Of a DNA stretch of 64,000 nt, positions 43,543 through 55,398 are shown one piece after another. The first letter of the stretch is position 1; every line of letters begins with the position of its first letter. The notes beneath the pieces are model-generated. The model worked only from the letters and a program-made list of their open reading frames with translations, was not told the DNA's origin and made no database searches. The DNA lies in contig OX485806.1 in NCBI GenBank assembly GCA_950295325.1, forward strand, positions 41,478,001-41,542,000, read 5' to 3'. This stretch comes from Polytrichum commune. Lineage: Eukaryota; Streptophyta; Polytrichopsida; Polytrichales; Polytrichaceae. Made by a program: the position numbers and the translations under genes.

Positions 43543-45213
43543 ATGCCGGAAATGCGATGATCTTGTTCCGATTCCCCTTAAGTATGTAGCGCCCGCCATT
43601 CCGAATCAGGAGTCGGAGTTGAAGGAGTTGATAGAGAACCTTACCCGGATGGGATAGGAGGGCCTCCTTGCGAAGCCCTGGAATTTACGAAGTGAGGCAA
43701 CATTGAGGGAGTTCCTGTCCAAAATAGAGAATCAGTGGGAGAGGACAATGCGGCAGGTTCCGGAATAATGGACCGCGGAGGTATGGGCAAATGTTTATGG
43801 GTTTGCTCCAAGGAGAGGCGAAGGGTGGGCGAACCGGAAGGACACCTATTCCGTAGGGAAATTCCGAACCGAGCACGATCCGAAGGATGGGTTCCATCCG
43901 GGTGATTGCAGGAACCCTAGGGAGTGTAGGGTAATAGAAATTCTCCTCCCCATTCTCTACCCGGAGAAACCCAAAAGGTTAAACATTACAATGGCCAATA
44001 CCATCTTCGGAGCCCTGTCCGAAACGCGGCCGGTCAATTGGGGGCGACTCATCCAGGAATTGGTGGAGAAGTCGATCCCCCACATCGGAAAGAAACCCTC
44101 TCCTCTCTCCCCCTACCTTCTTCATCTCTATCAACGGAATGGGTGTGTTAAGGAAGAGGAGGAGGATGCCTTAACAATTGCAGAGGACGAGGTCGTTTAC
44201 AAATTCGGGCTGGAGGTTGAGTTAACACAGGCCGGAACGGAAGAGTCACTGGTCGACCCCGCCGTCCCTAAGCCGCCTCCTACCGCACCCACTCCCGACT
44301 CAAGAAGAGCGGCCACTCCTCAGCCCCGAAACGAAGCCGGCCCAAGCAGAGAGCCGCACTGGAGGGACATTGACCTGTCCTCCTTCGAGTATCCGGAAAC
44401 CCTTTTCAAGCGAGTTCGGGAGGAGCTGACCCACCTCCAAAATCATTACTTCCGGATGGAGCATATCACCTGGGGAGTAAGCAAAACACTGGACAATTGA
44501 GGACTCGGAAACATTCTCCGAGAACTGGCCAAGAAGACGGACCCGGGTAAAAATGGACGCACTAGAGACCGAGAAGGTACAATTGGCCACGCAAGTAGCA
44601 GCAATGACCCTGGAGCTTGCACATAAGAGTGAGGAGGCCCGCCGTTATCAGGCCGAGCAGACAGTGGTACTAAACCGAGTCCGGGAACTGGTCGGACATC
44701 CGGGAGAGATTGTCAACAAAGCTGATCTGTATGACAAGCTCATAAAAACAACGGATCCCTCCTCAGCCCGGCAGACCCTACAGATCTTGGTTAAGTACTC
44801 CAGGTCAATGAAAGACCTGTTGAAAGAAATTCAGAAGCTCCTGCCCCCGCGCGGACCCCCAAGGCGGATGACAAATTCAAGCTTGCCCAGATCGCCCACG
44901 GCCGGGATTTACGAAGTAATAGGGGAGGTGGACCTTGCCCCAACTGCCCAGGCCATTGCCGGGCCCAGCCAAGCTGCAAGGACATCAAGTAGCAGGAATC
45001 CGGTAGAGTTCCGGATCGCGAGAAGACTCAAGAGCCGGAAAAAGCCTGGTCACCTTCGATTTGAAGGAATAGCACAAAGCGTTCGGCGAGGTCAGGGCGG
45101 GTCCAATCCCTAATGACGGAGAGGGCCAAGACGCCGGAAAGGGCTAAGACTCCAGTTAGGGCTCGGATTCCGAAACGACCAAAGACATTGGATTGGGGTA
45201 AAGCCCCTACGGT
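43543..45213 (+). pseudogene. Element B gag-like gene, N-terminal part
   Basis: The start MPEM at 43543 matches MPEA of A and C. Frames are broken early, then recognisable segments are open: 43991-44500 (MANTIFGAL, RPVNWGRLIQELVEKSIPH, LSPYLLHLYQRNG) and, after a TGA where A has Cys (near 44498) and a small frame change, 44553-45113 (coiled coil TEKVQLATQVAAMTLELAHK; GHPGEIVNKADLYDKL). The frame ends at WGKAPT, where element C is inserted. The function is unknown, as for A. Confidence 0.75.
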
Positions 45214-48200
45214 TGTGGGAGCACACAAACACAAAAAGTTTTCGGATAGGCGTTTCTCAATGCCTAATCCGGTTTGTCCGGATGATCCGAGTATCGTCCA
45301 AGGATTCTATGAAGTGTAGGATATCAAAGACCCTCTTTTCCTGCTTGAAAATCGATCACCGGCCGAATCGGCTTTCCGGATCCGGATGGTCCTTTGGAAG
45401 CCCTTGTTCCGGGACTTGCCTTCCGGATTGAACCTGTATATTTAAGTCTTACTCCTACGTGCATCTTTCCTCAATACCTACCTATCTATATCCTACCTCC
45501 AATGATGATTTGGTTCATCCGGTGAAGACGTCCCTGTATGGTCAGAATCCGGATTTCTCTCACAACCAGTCCAGATTGGCCTAATCTTTCATGGCAGGTC
45601 ACACAGAGAATCCAGATGGTTCCCTGGAACTACAACGACAAAAAGGTCAAAATTCGTCCGAAGATCTATTAATCCGGGATAACTGGGCGATTTGTGCAAC
45701 TTTCCGGATTGCCCCGTCCAAGGGCTGTGAGACCTCTTCAGAAGGTCGGATGGCGTAAGTCCGGCACCTCCCTGATCTTACCCAGTCCTAACGACGGCTA
45801 TCTCACATGGACGTTACCCAGACATTTGGAATAATGAGGTTTCCTTCCCACTACACTCAGAAAGGATCCATAGTACTGCAGTCGGATCCGATCCGGGTTT
45901 CCTCTCCTTTGTCCTATCCGTACTTCCTGCTCATTCATTCCCTCTAGAGCTGCAACATTCTCCTAACAGTCCGTGCACCAAACAAATTAGAATAGATTGA
46001 GAACTAGAGTTTTATTGAGTGGGGAGCGACAAAATACAACAATGGAGAAGAGAACCCTTCTCCTGCTCCTTATTCAGCTTTAAGTAGAGACTGTAATCCC
46101 TAACTACGGGTGGCGGCCCAGTTGGCCGCCCAGAAAACCCTAGCATCGAGAAATCCGGAAACTCGCCCTTCGCGGAATTTCTGGATCTCGATCCGCTTTT
46201 TGCGCTGACAAAAAAATTGAATTTACAGTTTTGCCAAAAACTCAAAAGTATCCTAAACCATGCCTGCCTAATTTTGATCTACTTACAGCCGCATGCTTAA
46301 GTCTAAACTAAGTGGTGCGATGCTTCTTCGAAGCCGTCCCGTCCTTGGAGTGACTCGTGGGCCCACTAATGGCAGAGGAGCCTCCTCCGAGGGTCAAAAG
46401 CTGACGCTCCTGCAGCTTTGTAAATACCCTCCTCATGTTTGGGGAGGGGGCGATTTCTTCCTCGGAGTCGCCGGCAACGGACGGATCCTCTCCAGGTCTG
46501 TCACCCGATCCGGACCGCGATGTTCCGGAAGCTTTTTTTTTTCCGGGAGCTCTGGATGGGTGAAGGGTCACTCCCAGTGGTCCGCTCCCTGTTTCGGCCA
46601 CAAGAAACTGAAGTCGCCCGAGGATCCCTAGCTGACATCGCGTGTGAGGGTGGGGGCGCCCATTGCTCCAATATCATACAATCCGGAGCAGGAGCTGGCG
46701 AGGCGTGCGACATCGGCGCCTTACCCCGATCTGGAGTCTTCGTCCGATCCTGTGTCCTCATCTTTTCCGGAGTTCTGTCCCTCTCCGGTGTTCTGGACGG
46801 CTCTGATGCCCTGCCCCGATCCGGATTTGGTGATTGCCCACGTCCGGCTCTGGCTGACCACTCTGTGCTCTTCCGTCGAACTTGGGATGAGCGGGTCCGT
46901 TCCGGGACATGAGTCTTCTCCCGATCCGGAAATCTTTCGGATTCCAGTGGCTTGGAAGTTCCTGCTAGCTGACTGGGCCCCGCACCCGCCTGAGAGGCCG
47001 GTACTAGTTCAACCTCCCCTATAACCTCCTACAGCGTGCCCATTGGAGATCCGGGTGGATTCGGATATAGCATCCGTCTGGGGGTACCACTCGGAGGCAG
47101 AAACTTTTGGATTTCCTTGAGCAGATCCTTCATTGAGCGGGAGTACTTCACCAGGATCTGGAGCGTTTGTCGGGCGGAAGACGGATTTGCTGACTCCATC
47201 AATTGGTCATAGAGGTGCGCCTTGTTGACGACTTCTCCCGGATGGCCCACTAATTCTCGGACCCGGCTTAGGACTACAGTTTGTTCCGCCTGGTACTTCC
47301 AGATCTCCTCGCTCTTTTGGGTGAGCTCCTGTGTCATAGCGGCCACCTGCACGGCGAGGTGCGCCTTCTCCGTCTCTAGGGTCTCTACCTGCTTCCGGTC
47401 CGTCCGCTTGGCCAACTCCCGGAGGATATTTCCGGGTCCACAGTTGTCTAAGGCCTGGTTCACCACGCGAGTGATATGTTCCATCCGGAAATATTGGTTC
47501 TGGAGTTCCGTCAACTCCTCCCGGACGCGCTTAAAAGGGGCTTCCGGAAACTCAAACGTCGATAGGTCGATGTCCCTCCAGGGAACTTCCCGATTGGTTC
47601 TGACTTCATGTCGTGGTGGTGGTGGTGAGGCTGGTTTCCGGACTTTCGGAGGGGACGGAGCGGGAGGTGGTTCCGGAATTGCGGTGTCACTAGAGTCTTC
47701 ACATCCGGTTTCCGCAGTCTCGACTTCCGGACCGAGCTTGTACACCACCTCGCCTTCCGCTATCGTCAGCATATCCTCTTCCGCTTCATTGATGCAGCCG
47801 TGGTGCTGGTAGAAATGGAGGATGTAGGGAGAGAGGTAGGAGGGTTTCCGACCAATGTGGGGGAGAGATTTCTCCACATACTCTTGAATTAACCTTCTCC
47901 AATTGACAGGCCGGACTCTGGACATCGCTCCGAACAGGGTGTTGGCCATGGTAATGCTAAGCCGCTTGAGGAGGATGAATTCTATTACCCTCCGTTCTCT
48001 AGGGTTCCGGCAATTCCCGGGATGGAATCCGTCTTTTTGATAAGGATCCGTTCGGAATTTTTCTACATAAAAATTAATCCCAGCGGCTAGCCCAGCCCTC
48101 GCCCTTTCTTCACGGAAATCCGTAAACTCCAACCCATACCTCTGCTGTCCATTTTTCCGGATCCTACCTAATCGTCCTAAACCACTGATTGCCTCTCTCG

Positions 48201-48902
48201 AATAGAAATTCGTGTAATGTGGCCTCCGCCCGGAGATTCCAGGGTTTGGCGAGTACTCCCTCGCAACCCATCCGGCTAAGATCCTCTATGAGCTCCTTCA
48301 ACTCAGATTCTCTCTTTGGGATGGCAGGCGATACGGGTTTCACTGGAATCGGGACCTGTTCTGTCTCATCTTCCTCTCGCGCTTCTGGCATTTTACTTCG
48401 CGACCTCAAACCTTCAACAACACCCGGATTCTCTCCTCCGTAATTTTACCCATTAATCACTACGGAATCCCAGCAAACCAACTGCTGGTGACTCGAAAAA
48501 ACAACTCACCACTCGTTCTCTCAACAATGCCGCTCGTGCAAATGGCTCGGAGAAGAGGAAAAATTCCCTTAAGTACTATCTCCCTCTTTCTTTCTCTCTT
48601 CTAACGGGTCTGGTTCTGTAACCGTTCCCCTGCAACCGTTCGGAATCCGTTGTAACCGTCTCCCGGTCCGGACGCTCCGGACCGGACCGATCCTAAACGG
48701 TCTTACTCGGTTAATATCTGGTCCGGCCAAAGTATCCGTTTTAACCATTTTAACGCGTAAGGCGGATGCCTAGAACCTTATTTCCTAAAACAACTAAATT
48801 ACCCTAGGAAATCCTACTTTAATAACAATCTCAGGGTATTATCCGGGTACTAATCTGGTTCGGATGTCAATCCAGACTTCCATGGATTTTTGGGCTCCCA
48901 CA
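45214..48902 (-). mobile_element. Element C: 3.69-kb relative of A, inserted antisense in element B
   Basis: Plus-strand ends are TGTGGGAGCACAC (left) and GGGCTCCCACA (right), so the element reads on the minus strand from 48902. Element B coding sequence stops at 45213 and resumes at 48903. B's WGKAP aligns with C's RGKAP and B's PPAPDCMI with C's APAPDCMI, confirming the insertion. The flanking pentamers ACGGT and ATGGG match at three of five, a plausible eroded TSD. TATA-like, gene, AATAAA (46011-46016) and tail occur in the same order as in A. There are no LTRs. Confidence 0.82.
46308..48391 (-). pseudogene. Element C gag-like gene, several breaks
   Basis: It starts at MPEAREEDETEQ (ATG at 48391). 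The first block ends near 48164 and a frame change leads into the 367-codon block 48132-47029. That block has KDGFHPGNCRNPRERRVIEF, TMANTLFGAMSRVRPVNW, LSPYILHFYQHHGC, a Pro-rich linker and the coiled coil (KRTDRKQVETLETEKAHL). TAG at 47029 replaces the Tyr codon seen in A (TLYEV). Beyond it lie a basic Arg/Thr/Pro repeat region (TPDRGKAP) and, in 46601-46308, the conserved end EEEIAPSPNMRRVFTKLQ ... KKHRTT. It is the most complete view of the C-terminal half. Confidence 0.78.
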
Positions 48903-49330
48903 ATGGGACAGGTTTTGCTGCCACCCGCACCCGACTGCATGATCGTGAAGCCTTGGGGACAGCCATCCCCTCTGGCGGTTAGGGAGCAAAGGATTATTCC
49001 AACCCCGAGTGGCCGGAACAAGGAACGGACAGCGGAGAGCGAGCATTCACCGCAGGTGAATTCCAGGAAGAAGAAGAAGAAGAAGAAGAAGGTTCCGACC
49101 CCGGAGCGTTCCGACTTGAACGACGGATCGTGGGAACAGACAGGTCCTTCAGCAGCAGAAGAGTCCAAAAAAGAGGTCACCCCTTCTCCCAGTATGCGCA
49201 AGATCTTCACCCGACTCCAAGAGAAGAGGCTCTTGACCCCATGTGGAAGGGCGTCCGGAATCAGTAGGCCAACAGGGACAGCCAGCTAGTCCAAGACAGG
49301 GACAGCACCGAAGAAGCACCAAACCACCTA
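48903..49330 (+). pseudogene. Element B gag-like gene, C-terminal part after element C
   Basis: The frame resumes with LPPAPDCMIVKPW and runs through a GAA/GAG microsatellite encoding eight or more Lys near 49060-49090. It reaches EVTPSPSMRKIFTRLQEKRLL, matching the conserved ends of A and C. A TAG at 49287 breaks the last stretch before KKHQTT and the TAA at 49328-49330. Confidence 0.75.
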
Positions 49331-50114
49331 AGATATGTAGTTAGACAGTTGGGTAGTCACGAGTAGGAGGTCGTGCAGGGACGTGATACTTCAAATTTTG
49401 TATCAGCGTAAAAGTAGGATCTGATATCCTGAATTTCCGCAAAGGCGTCAATTCCAGGGCACTCTTAGTTAGGGTAGGGTAAAGCGGCCAACGGCACCGC
49501 CCCTTCAGTTTGGGGTCAAAGACCACTATTTAGGAGGCTTGGAAGTTTGGAAAGGGGTATTTTTTTCCCTTTGTATTGTTTTGTGTTTTCTAACTCAATA
49601 AACATGTGATTTTCTATAGCCCTGGTGTGTTTATGCATGAGCAGTCCGGAGTGTGTCGAAGGATCAAGGAGAATAGGAGGCTAAGGAAGTCAGGATAGCA
49701 TGAGAGGGAAAGGCCTGGATCAGTTCCGGTTACAGGATTGGGTTGACCAATTCTGTGGTGTGGTGGGAGGTGAAGCCTCGCTGTTCCGTTTGCCTGTATA
49801 ATTTCTATGTGGGATAACCGCTCTTAGGAATGGATAAGGGGTGCGAGGGGTACTCGAACTTACGCCATCCGACCTTCTGATGAGGTCCCACAATACCTGG
49901 GAGGGGTAGTACAAAAAACGGTATGGGTTGCGCAATTATCCCGAATATATTGGACCCCAGTCACTTGTAGCCGGAAAGGTCTGTCGGAAGAGGGAGAGAA
50001 ACCGGATAGGTTAGGATGCCGGATCGGGTTGATCACTTCTGAGGTGTAGTGGGAGTGAAGCCTGGCTGGTTCGTTTGCCTGTATAACTTCTATGAGCCCA
50101 ATATGGTGCCCACA

Positions 50115-51320
50115 TGTGTTTTTAACACCAAAAAATTAGAGAAGACCTCAGTGTTGTGGTTACTTGTGTTGTCAAAGTGATAACAAACGTGAGGCATTAG
50201 AATTTGGACGTGATTTCAAGTTGTTGGATTTAGTTAAGTTAAGTGTAGGATCGAGGCATTCAAATTGAAAAGATAAAGAAAGAACAACTGATTAGTTAGT
50301 TAAGTTTTAGTTAGCATTTAAGCTTGAGTGATTTTGACTTGAATTATGGTTGGTTGTGAGTTGAGATATGGGTTGTTTTAGGCTTAGGAATTGTTTATTT
50401 TAGGGTGTGTTCACGGGCAGTGTGGGTTGCCTCCGTCTGGAGATGAAGGAGGGCTCCCGGCCTCACCGGGAACTTAGAGATTTCCGGGAGGAGGAGAGGC
50501 GGCACCAGAGGGGTCTGGGCAAGGGGGCTCTGCTTTTGACAGAGGCGGGCACTCTGGATATGGCAAAGAAGGGAGCGTGTCGGGCGGTGAAGCCCTGCGG
50601 GGATTTTTGGGCATGGGTGCAGCTCGAATGGACCTTGGGTTTCTAATTCGAAGTCAGCTCCTAGCAGCTGAATGAACCGCAGTCACAAGCAGGAATTATA
50701 TGGCCAGTGACACAAACAACCATTGAATTGGTTGCGGCGGTAGAAGAAGTAACCATGTTGGCCGAGGCTGCTTGGATTGCACACAGGGAGCACATAAAGG
50801 GGAAGCTGCAAAGATGTGCGAACTGGAAGTGGTTGCTCGCCCAGTGAGGGAGGGACGTTGAGCGTCAGGGGCCTGAAGAGGGAGAGGCATTTGGACAACG
50901 ACATGCCGAATCCAAAGGTGAATCCTGGCTATGACCTAGCAGCATTGCGGTGCTACTGAACGCTCTGTCCATTGAACACTGAGGTTGCAAGGATCACGAC
51001 TGGTTCCACTGCCATTTAGGGGAGAGTCAGGGAATGCGGGAGGATTGGAGGTGGTGGTGTGACGGAAGCATCTGAATGCCGACCGGTGAGAGCAACATGA
51101 GCATCAAAAGGCCATGCTGGGCGTTCAGGATGAATGTTGGTTTTTTTCATCCGGTGTTGAGAATTCCAGAGCATGAATGCAGAAGGGACTTACAATCGTG
51201 CAGGTCAAACCAGCACGGTGTCACCGAGGAGGCCTGAGGAGGAGGCAACACAAAATTAAGCTTGGGTGGCCGAAGGAAGACGACTGAGGCATCTGAAGTT
51301 GGAGAGCTTTCAGGGCGCAA
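50115..51320. other. Unassigned sequence between element B and the outer gypsy element
   Basis: A 79-codon plus frame (50407-50646) and small minus frames (50683-50904, 51147-51410) are open. None resembles a known family, and the last runs into the LTR. No LTR end, RNA gene or repeat array was seen. Confidence 0.4.
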
Positions 51321-52295
51321 TGTCGCAACCCTTGCTAGCCCCCCTTGACAATCTTGCCAATTTTCAATTCTAGCAAAGGTTACGAGCACTAACCATTCGC
51401 ATTCCGCCATGCTAATGATTAGCTCCTCCTACCCCGGACCTTATAGTTCATAGGAGGGAACCAACCCTCCTACTTTGCTTTCGGGACTCACCCCTTAATC
51501 GGTAACCCATTCCTAGATGTGGACTTCCATCCATGGAAGTCCAATCCCATGTTGATCATCGCGTTGCCGGAGCAACACTACAACAACCCGTACCATACTA
51601 GGCAACTATGGCCTCACATTGGGCCAATGCCCATGGAGGCCGTGCCGTTCGGCATCGGGTGGGTGAGGCCACACCACCTCACCCATATAAGCCTCTAGGA
51701 CTTTACACGGGGCCCCTTCCCCACCGTCAACCAACCTCTTGTCTCTCCACCAAGAGTTGGGGCCAAGTGGACATTCTCCCTTAGCCGCTGGGCCTAGAAC
51801 CCTCTAGCAGCTTCAGACCATCACAACTTCCTTTTATGATGTTTGATGCTAGCAACCAACCACTCCAACTTCATCTACGTTTCACATAGATGCCGATGGA
51901 CTCCTCACTTGCCCCATTCAGGCAAGTATTGAGGAAGTTATGCCTCTTTTGAATCTTGGCAGTCCCGGGAGTCACTCCCAGGGCACTGATGTACCAGGAC
52001 GCTGTCCCGGGACAGCACCCCACTCAAATGGCCATAACTCCTAGCTCACACCTCCGATTGAGGTGTTCTTGAGCATTCTAGAATCACCACGCCATGAGCT
52101 ACGCATAGCTGATGGCCTTACCCTCATGCCTCCTAGTTTTCGTGGGTGGGAGGCGTTCCCAACGCCCGGGGCCCTCACCCACACTAGGATCACTTGGGCC
52201 CTCTCCCCAACGGCGCCACAAGTCCCGGGTGTCACTCTGGGGCTACCCTTGTGCCCATGGTGTCTTAGGCACTCCTCATGGAGAGGTGCGCGACA
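51321..52295 (-). repeat. 3' LTR of the outer gypsy element
   Basis: 975 bp, TGTCGCAACCC to GGTGCGCGACA as read on the plus strand. The adjoining 52296-52309 reads GGTGCGGGTGAG on the minus strand, a purine-rich tract in the position expected for plus-strand priming. Confidence 0.92.
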
Positions 52296-52309
52296 CTCAC
52301 CCGCACCAA

Positions 52310-53105
52310 ATGGAGTTGATGCCCTCATCGAGTATACTCGTAGTCGGCACACCAATTCTCAAGTTGCCATCCTCTATGGTGCGGCATTGTGTTTACCTTA
52401 AGGCGCGACCCCTACAATGCATCTTCAAATTTGGCATAGTCCCAAAGGTGTCGTTCCTAGGTGGTCCGTTAGCGACCTTGGATCTCTCCTCCAAGGACCT
52501 AACCTACACTAGACCCACCTACTTTGGGACTCACTTGGGTTGCCCCTCCTTTGGGGCCTCCCCCGTTAGGCTCCACTAGCCTAACATGACACATCTAGGC
52601 GAGACCTCAACACTTCCACTAAGTTGTCTCGGTTGCAACTCCAAGATGGCTTTCCATTGTTAAGCCACGCCTCGATCGCACGGGGGTGATGCCAAGTCCC
52701 GCCCGACTCGGTTCCCACTTTGCTCTTTCAAGACATGGATTCATGACTCCCATGTGCCAACTCTCGTTAGCTCGCGGGTAGCACTTTTATGAGCACGCGC
52801 CATCACCTTGCCCCCGCCCGGACAAGCCCATGGCTAAGAGGTTTCTTGGTTTTATCCAAGGCCCGTCCAAGCCATGGCCCCCACTTACTCGGCTTACCCA
52901 ACCTAGTTTGGCATATCTATTCCTCCTCTTCCATTAACCAAGCACAAGTACAAGACTAGGACCTCATCTCATACTTTTCTCTTCGCACCACTAAAGTTTG
53001 GACTTTATTCCCTCAAGCCAAAGAACAAGTTAATGTTGTGGAGCAATTAGCCTCGAAGCTAAGTGTGTTACTGCGTCTCTCCCCCACTAAAGGAGATTGA
53101 TGTCC
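52310..53105 (-). other. 3' noncoding interior of the outer element
   Basis: About 800 bp between the chromodomain end and the purine tract has a close counterpart in the inner copy (59690-60470). No conserved open frame is shared, so it is treated as the 3' untranslated interior. Confidence 0.65.
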
Positions 53106-53109
53106 TCAT

Positions 53110-53310
53110 CAATGCCTACGCTTCATTTTATTGGAATGTCTAGCCTTAGTTTCTTCAAAGTGCTTTACCAATTCCTTGGCGTTCATCATGTCTCTTGCCG
53201 CTACCCAAACGGCTTCTTTCTCATGGTATCCTCACCATTTCACCAAGTACTCCTTTGTACATTTTCTTTCCTTTTCATTTGGGCTTCCTACACTAGAGGA
53301 TGCCCTCCTA
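53110..53310 (-). pseudogene. Chromodomain of the outer element
   Basis: The minus strand encodes KEYLVKW, a TGA, then GYHEKEAVWVAARDMMNAKE. EYLVKWxGY...W is the chromodomain signature, and the TGA fits a CGA (Arg) codon changed by C-to-T. A C-terminal chromodomain after integrase defines the chromovirus clade and targets integration to marked chromatin in known members. Confidence 0.75.
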
Positions 53311-54403
53311 CCTCATGTTCCAAATGACGTCCACAAGGTCGGGACGTGGCCTAATCACTTGCTTGTGATCGGGCCACAAGGTGTCGTCCTTAAATGGCTT
53401 TAGGAATGAGACATGAAATGTCGGATGCACTTTGATCTCGGGCGGTAATTCCAACTTATACATGTCCTTGAACACTTGTTCCACAATGGAAAACGAAGCT
53501 CCAATTTTAGACATGAACTTTGGAGTGAGGCCTTCCGGCTAAGTGAAGTTGTTCACATTCAACAACACCTTTTGGCCCACCTCATTCTCCACTTCGCGTC
53601 TTCCGGCATTGACTTGCACTTCGTAGCACCTTCGGGCTTTCTCCACCAACAACTTGGTCATCTCCAAGACTTGTTTACCATCCTTGGCCAAGTCCTCACC
53701 ATCTTGGTTGAACTCTAGTGTTGAATGTGCCCCCTTGAGAGCTAGGTTAATAGGTTGGAGCGCATCCACTCCATAAGCCACCACGAAAGACCACCCCTTG
53801 GTAGCCAAGTGCGTGGCTACATTGCAATTACACTCCGCTCGACCCACATAGTCCACCCAATCTCCTTGGTCCGCCCCCACCAAGTTCCTCAAGCATTGCT
53901 TCAAGACTCCATTCACACGCTCCGCTTTCCCATCAATTTGGGAATGTAAGGCCGTGCTAAACCTTAGTTTCATTCCGACCTCCTTAGATAAATGCATTGA
54001 AAATGCACTTGTGAACTTTGAATCTTGATCCGACACAATCACTCTCGGCAACCCGTAGTGCCTCAACCATGCTTTGAGAAAAGGCTATGCAGTCTCCAAC
54101 GGGGTGGCGGTTCCCATAATCGGCACCATGTGTGCCAACTTGGCAAACCGCTCTACCATCAACAAGATGGCATCATACCCATGTGACTCCCGCAAACTTG
54201 TGATCCAGTCCATGCACATACTATGTCATGGTCCCGGCGGGATAGGCAACGGTTGCAAGTAACCGCTTTGCTTTTGGTAAGAGGCTCAGGTCACTTGGCA
54301 CTTCATCCAAGCCTTCACAAAGTGGGTTATATCTTCCTTTATGCACCGCCAATGGTACCTCCTTGACACCATTCTACGGCGGTTTTTTCTTTCTCCTCTA
54401 TGG
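53308..54403 (-). pseudogene. pol: Integrase of the outer element, core and C-terminal part
   Basis: Two open blocks, 54066-53539 and 53514-53308. The core has VIVSDQDSKF (second catalytic Asp) and HSQIDGKAERVNG with the catalytic Glu. The first Asp segment lies upstream in broken sequence near 54210. The C-terminal block has IGASFSIVEQVFKD, YKLELPPEIKVHPTFHVSF, typical of gypsy integrases. The N-terminal zinc finger is cut by the nested element. Confidence 0.85.
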
Positions 54404-54408
54404 CCGGC

Positions 54409-55384
54409 TGTCGCGCACCTCTCCATGAGGAGTGGCCGAAACACCATGGGCACAAGGGGGACCCCGGAGTGACACCCGGGACTTGTGGCGCCATTGGTGA
54501 GAGGGCCCAAGTGATCCTAGTGTGGATGAGGTCCCCGGGCGTTGGGAACGCCTCCCATCCACGAAGACTAGGAGGCACAAGGCTAAGGCCATGAGCTATG
54601 CGTAGCTCATGGCGTGGTGATTCTAGAATGCTCAAGAACACCTCAATCGGAGGTGTGAGCTAGGAGTTATGGCCATTTGAGTGGGGCGCTGTCCCGGGAC
54701 AGCGCCCTGGTACAGCAGTGCCTGGGAGTGATTCCCGGGACTGCCAAGGTTCAAACAGGCATAACTTCCTCACCACTTGCCCGAATGGGGCAAGTGAGGA
54801 GTCCATCGGCATCTACGTGAAGCGTAGATGAAGATGAAGTGGTTGGTTGCTGGAATCAGACATCATACAAGGAAGTTATGATGGTCTGAAGCTGCAGGGG
54901 GGGTTCTAGGCCCAGCAGCTAAGGGAAAATGTCCACTTGGCCCCAACTCTTGGTAGAGAGACAAGAGGTTGGTTGACGGTGGGGTAGGGGCCCCGCGTAG
55001 AGTCCTAGAGGCTTATATGGGTGAGGTGGTGTGGCCTCACCCACCCGAGGCCGAACGGCAAGGCCTCCATGGGCTTTGGCCTATTGTGAGGCCATAGTTG
55101 CCTAGTATGCTTCGGGTTTTTGTAGTGTTGCTCCGGCAACGCGATGATCAACATAGGATTGGACTTCCATGGATGCAAGTCCACATTGGGGAAATGGGTT
55201 ACCGATTAAGGGGTGAGTCCCGAAAGCAAAGTAGGAGGGTTGGTTCCCTCCTATGAACTATTGGTCCGGGGTTAGAGGAGCTAACCATTAGCATGGCGGT
55301 ATGCGAAGGGTTAGCCACTCGTAACCTTTGCTAGAATTGAAAATTGGCAAGATGGTCAAGGGGGGGCTAGCAAGGGTTGCGACA
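54409..55384 (+). repeat. 5' LTR of the inner element
   Basis: TGTCGCGCACC to GGGTTGCGACA, 976 bp. A TTATATGGG word near 55012 (GGCTTATATGGGTGAGG) is a candidate TATA region. TGTCGC/GCGACA form the short inverted termini. Confidence 0.95.
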
Positions 55385-55386
55385 CT

Positions 55387-55398
55387 TGGTATCAGAGC
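55387..55398 (+). promoter_or_regulatory. Primer-binding site (Met-initiator tRNA type)
   Basis: TGGTATCAGAGC begins two bases after the LTR. It is the standard plant retrotransposon primer site complementary to the 3' end of initiator Met tRNA. The outer element has the same site inverted at 63916-63927. Confidence 0.95.

Larger units (their letters stand above)
43441..50114 (+). mobile_element. Element B: relative of element A, interrupted by element C
   Basis: It begins TGTGGGCACC and ends GGTGCCCACA. The inverted ends match at 20 of the first 22 positions. No 5-bp TSD is visible (left flank CTAAA, right flank TGTGT), so the ends are less certain than for A. The leader is short and joins near 43483 to sequence shared with A (CAGCAGTTGGATTGCTG). 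Gene, AATAAA (49597-49602) and tail repeats follow the same plan. Removing C leaves about 2.98 kb. Confidence 0.7.
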
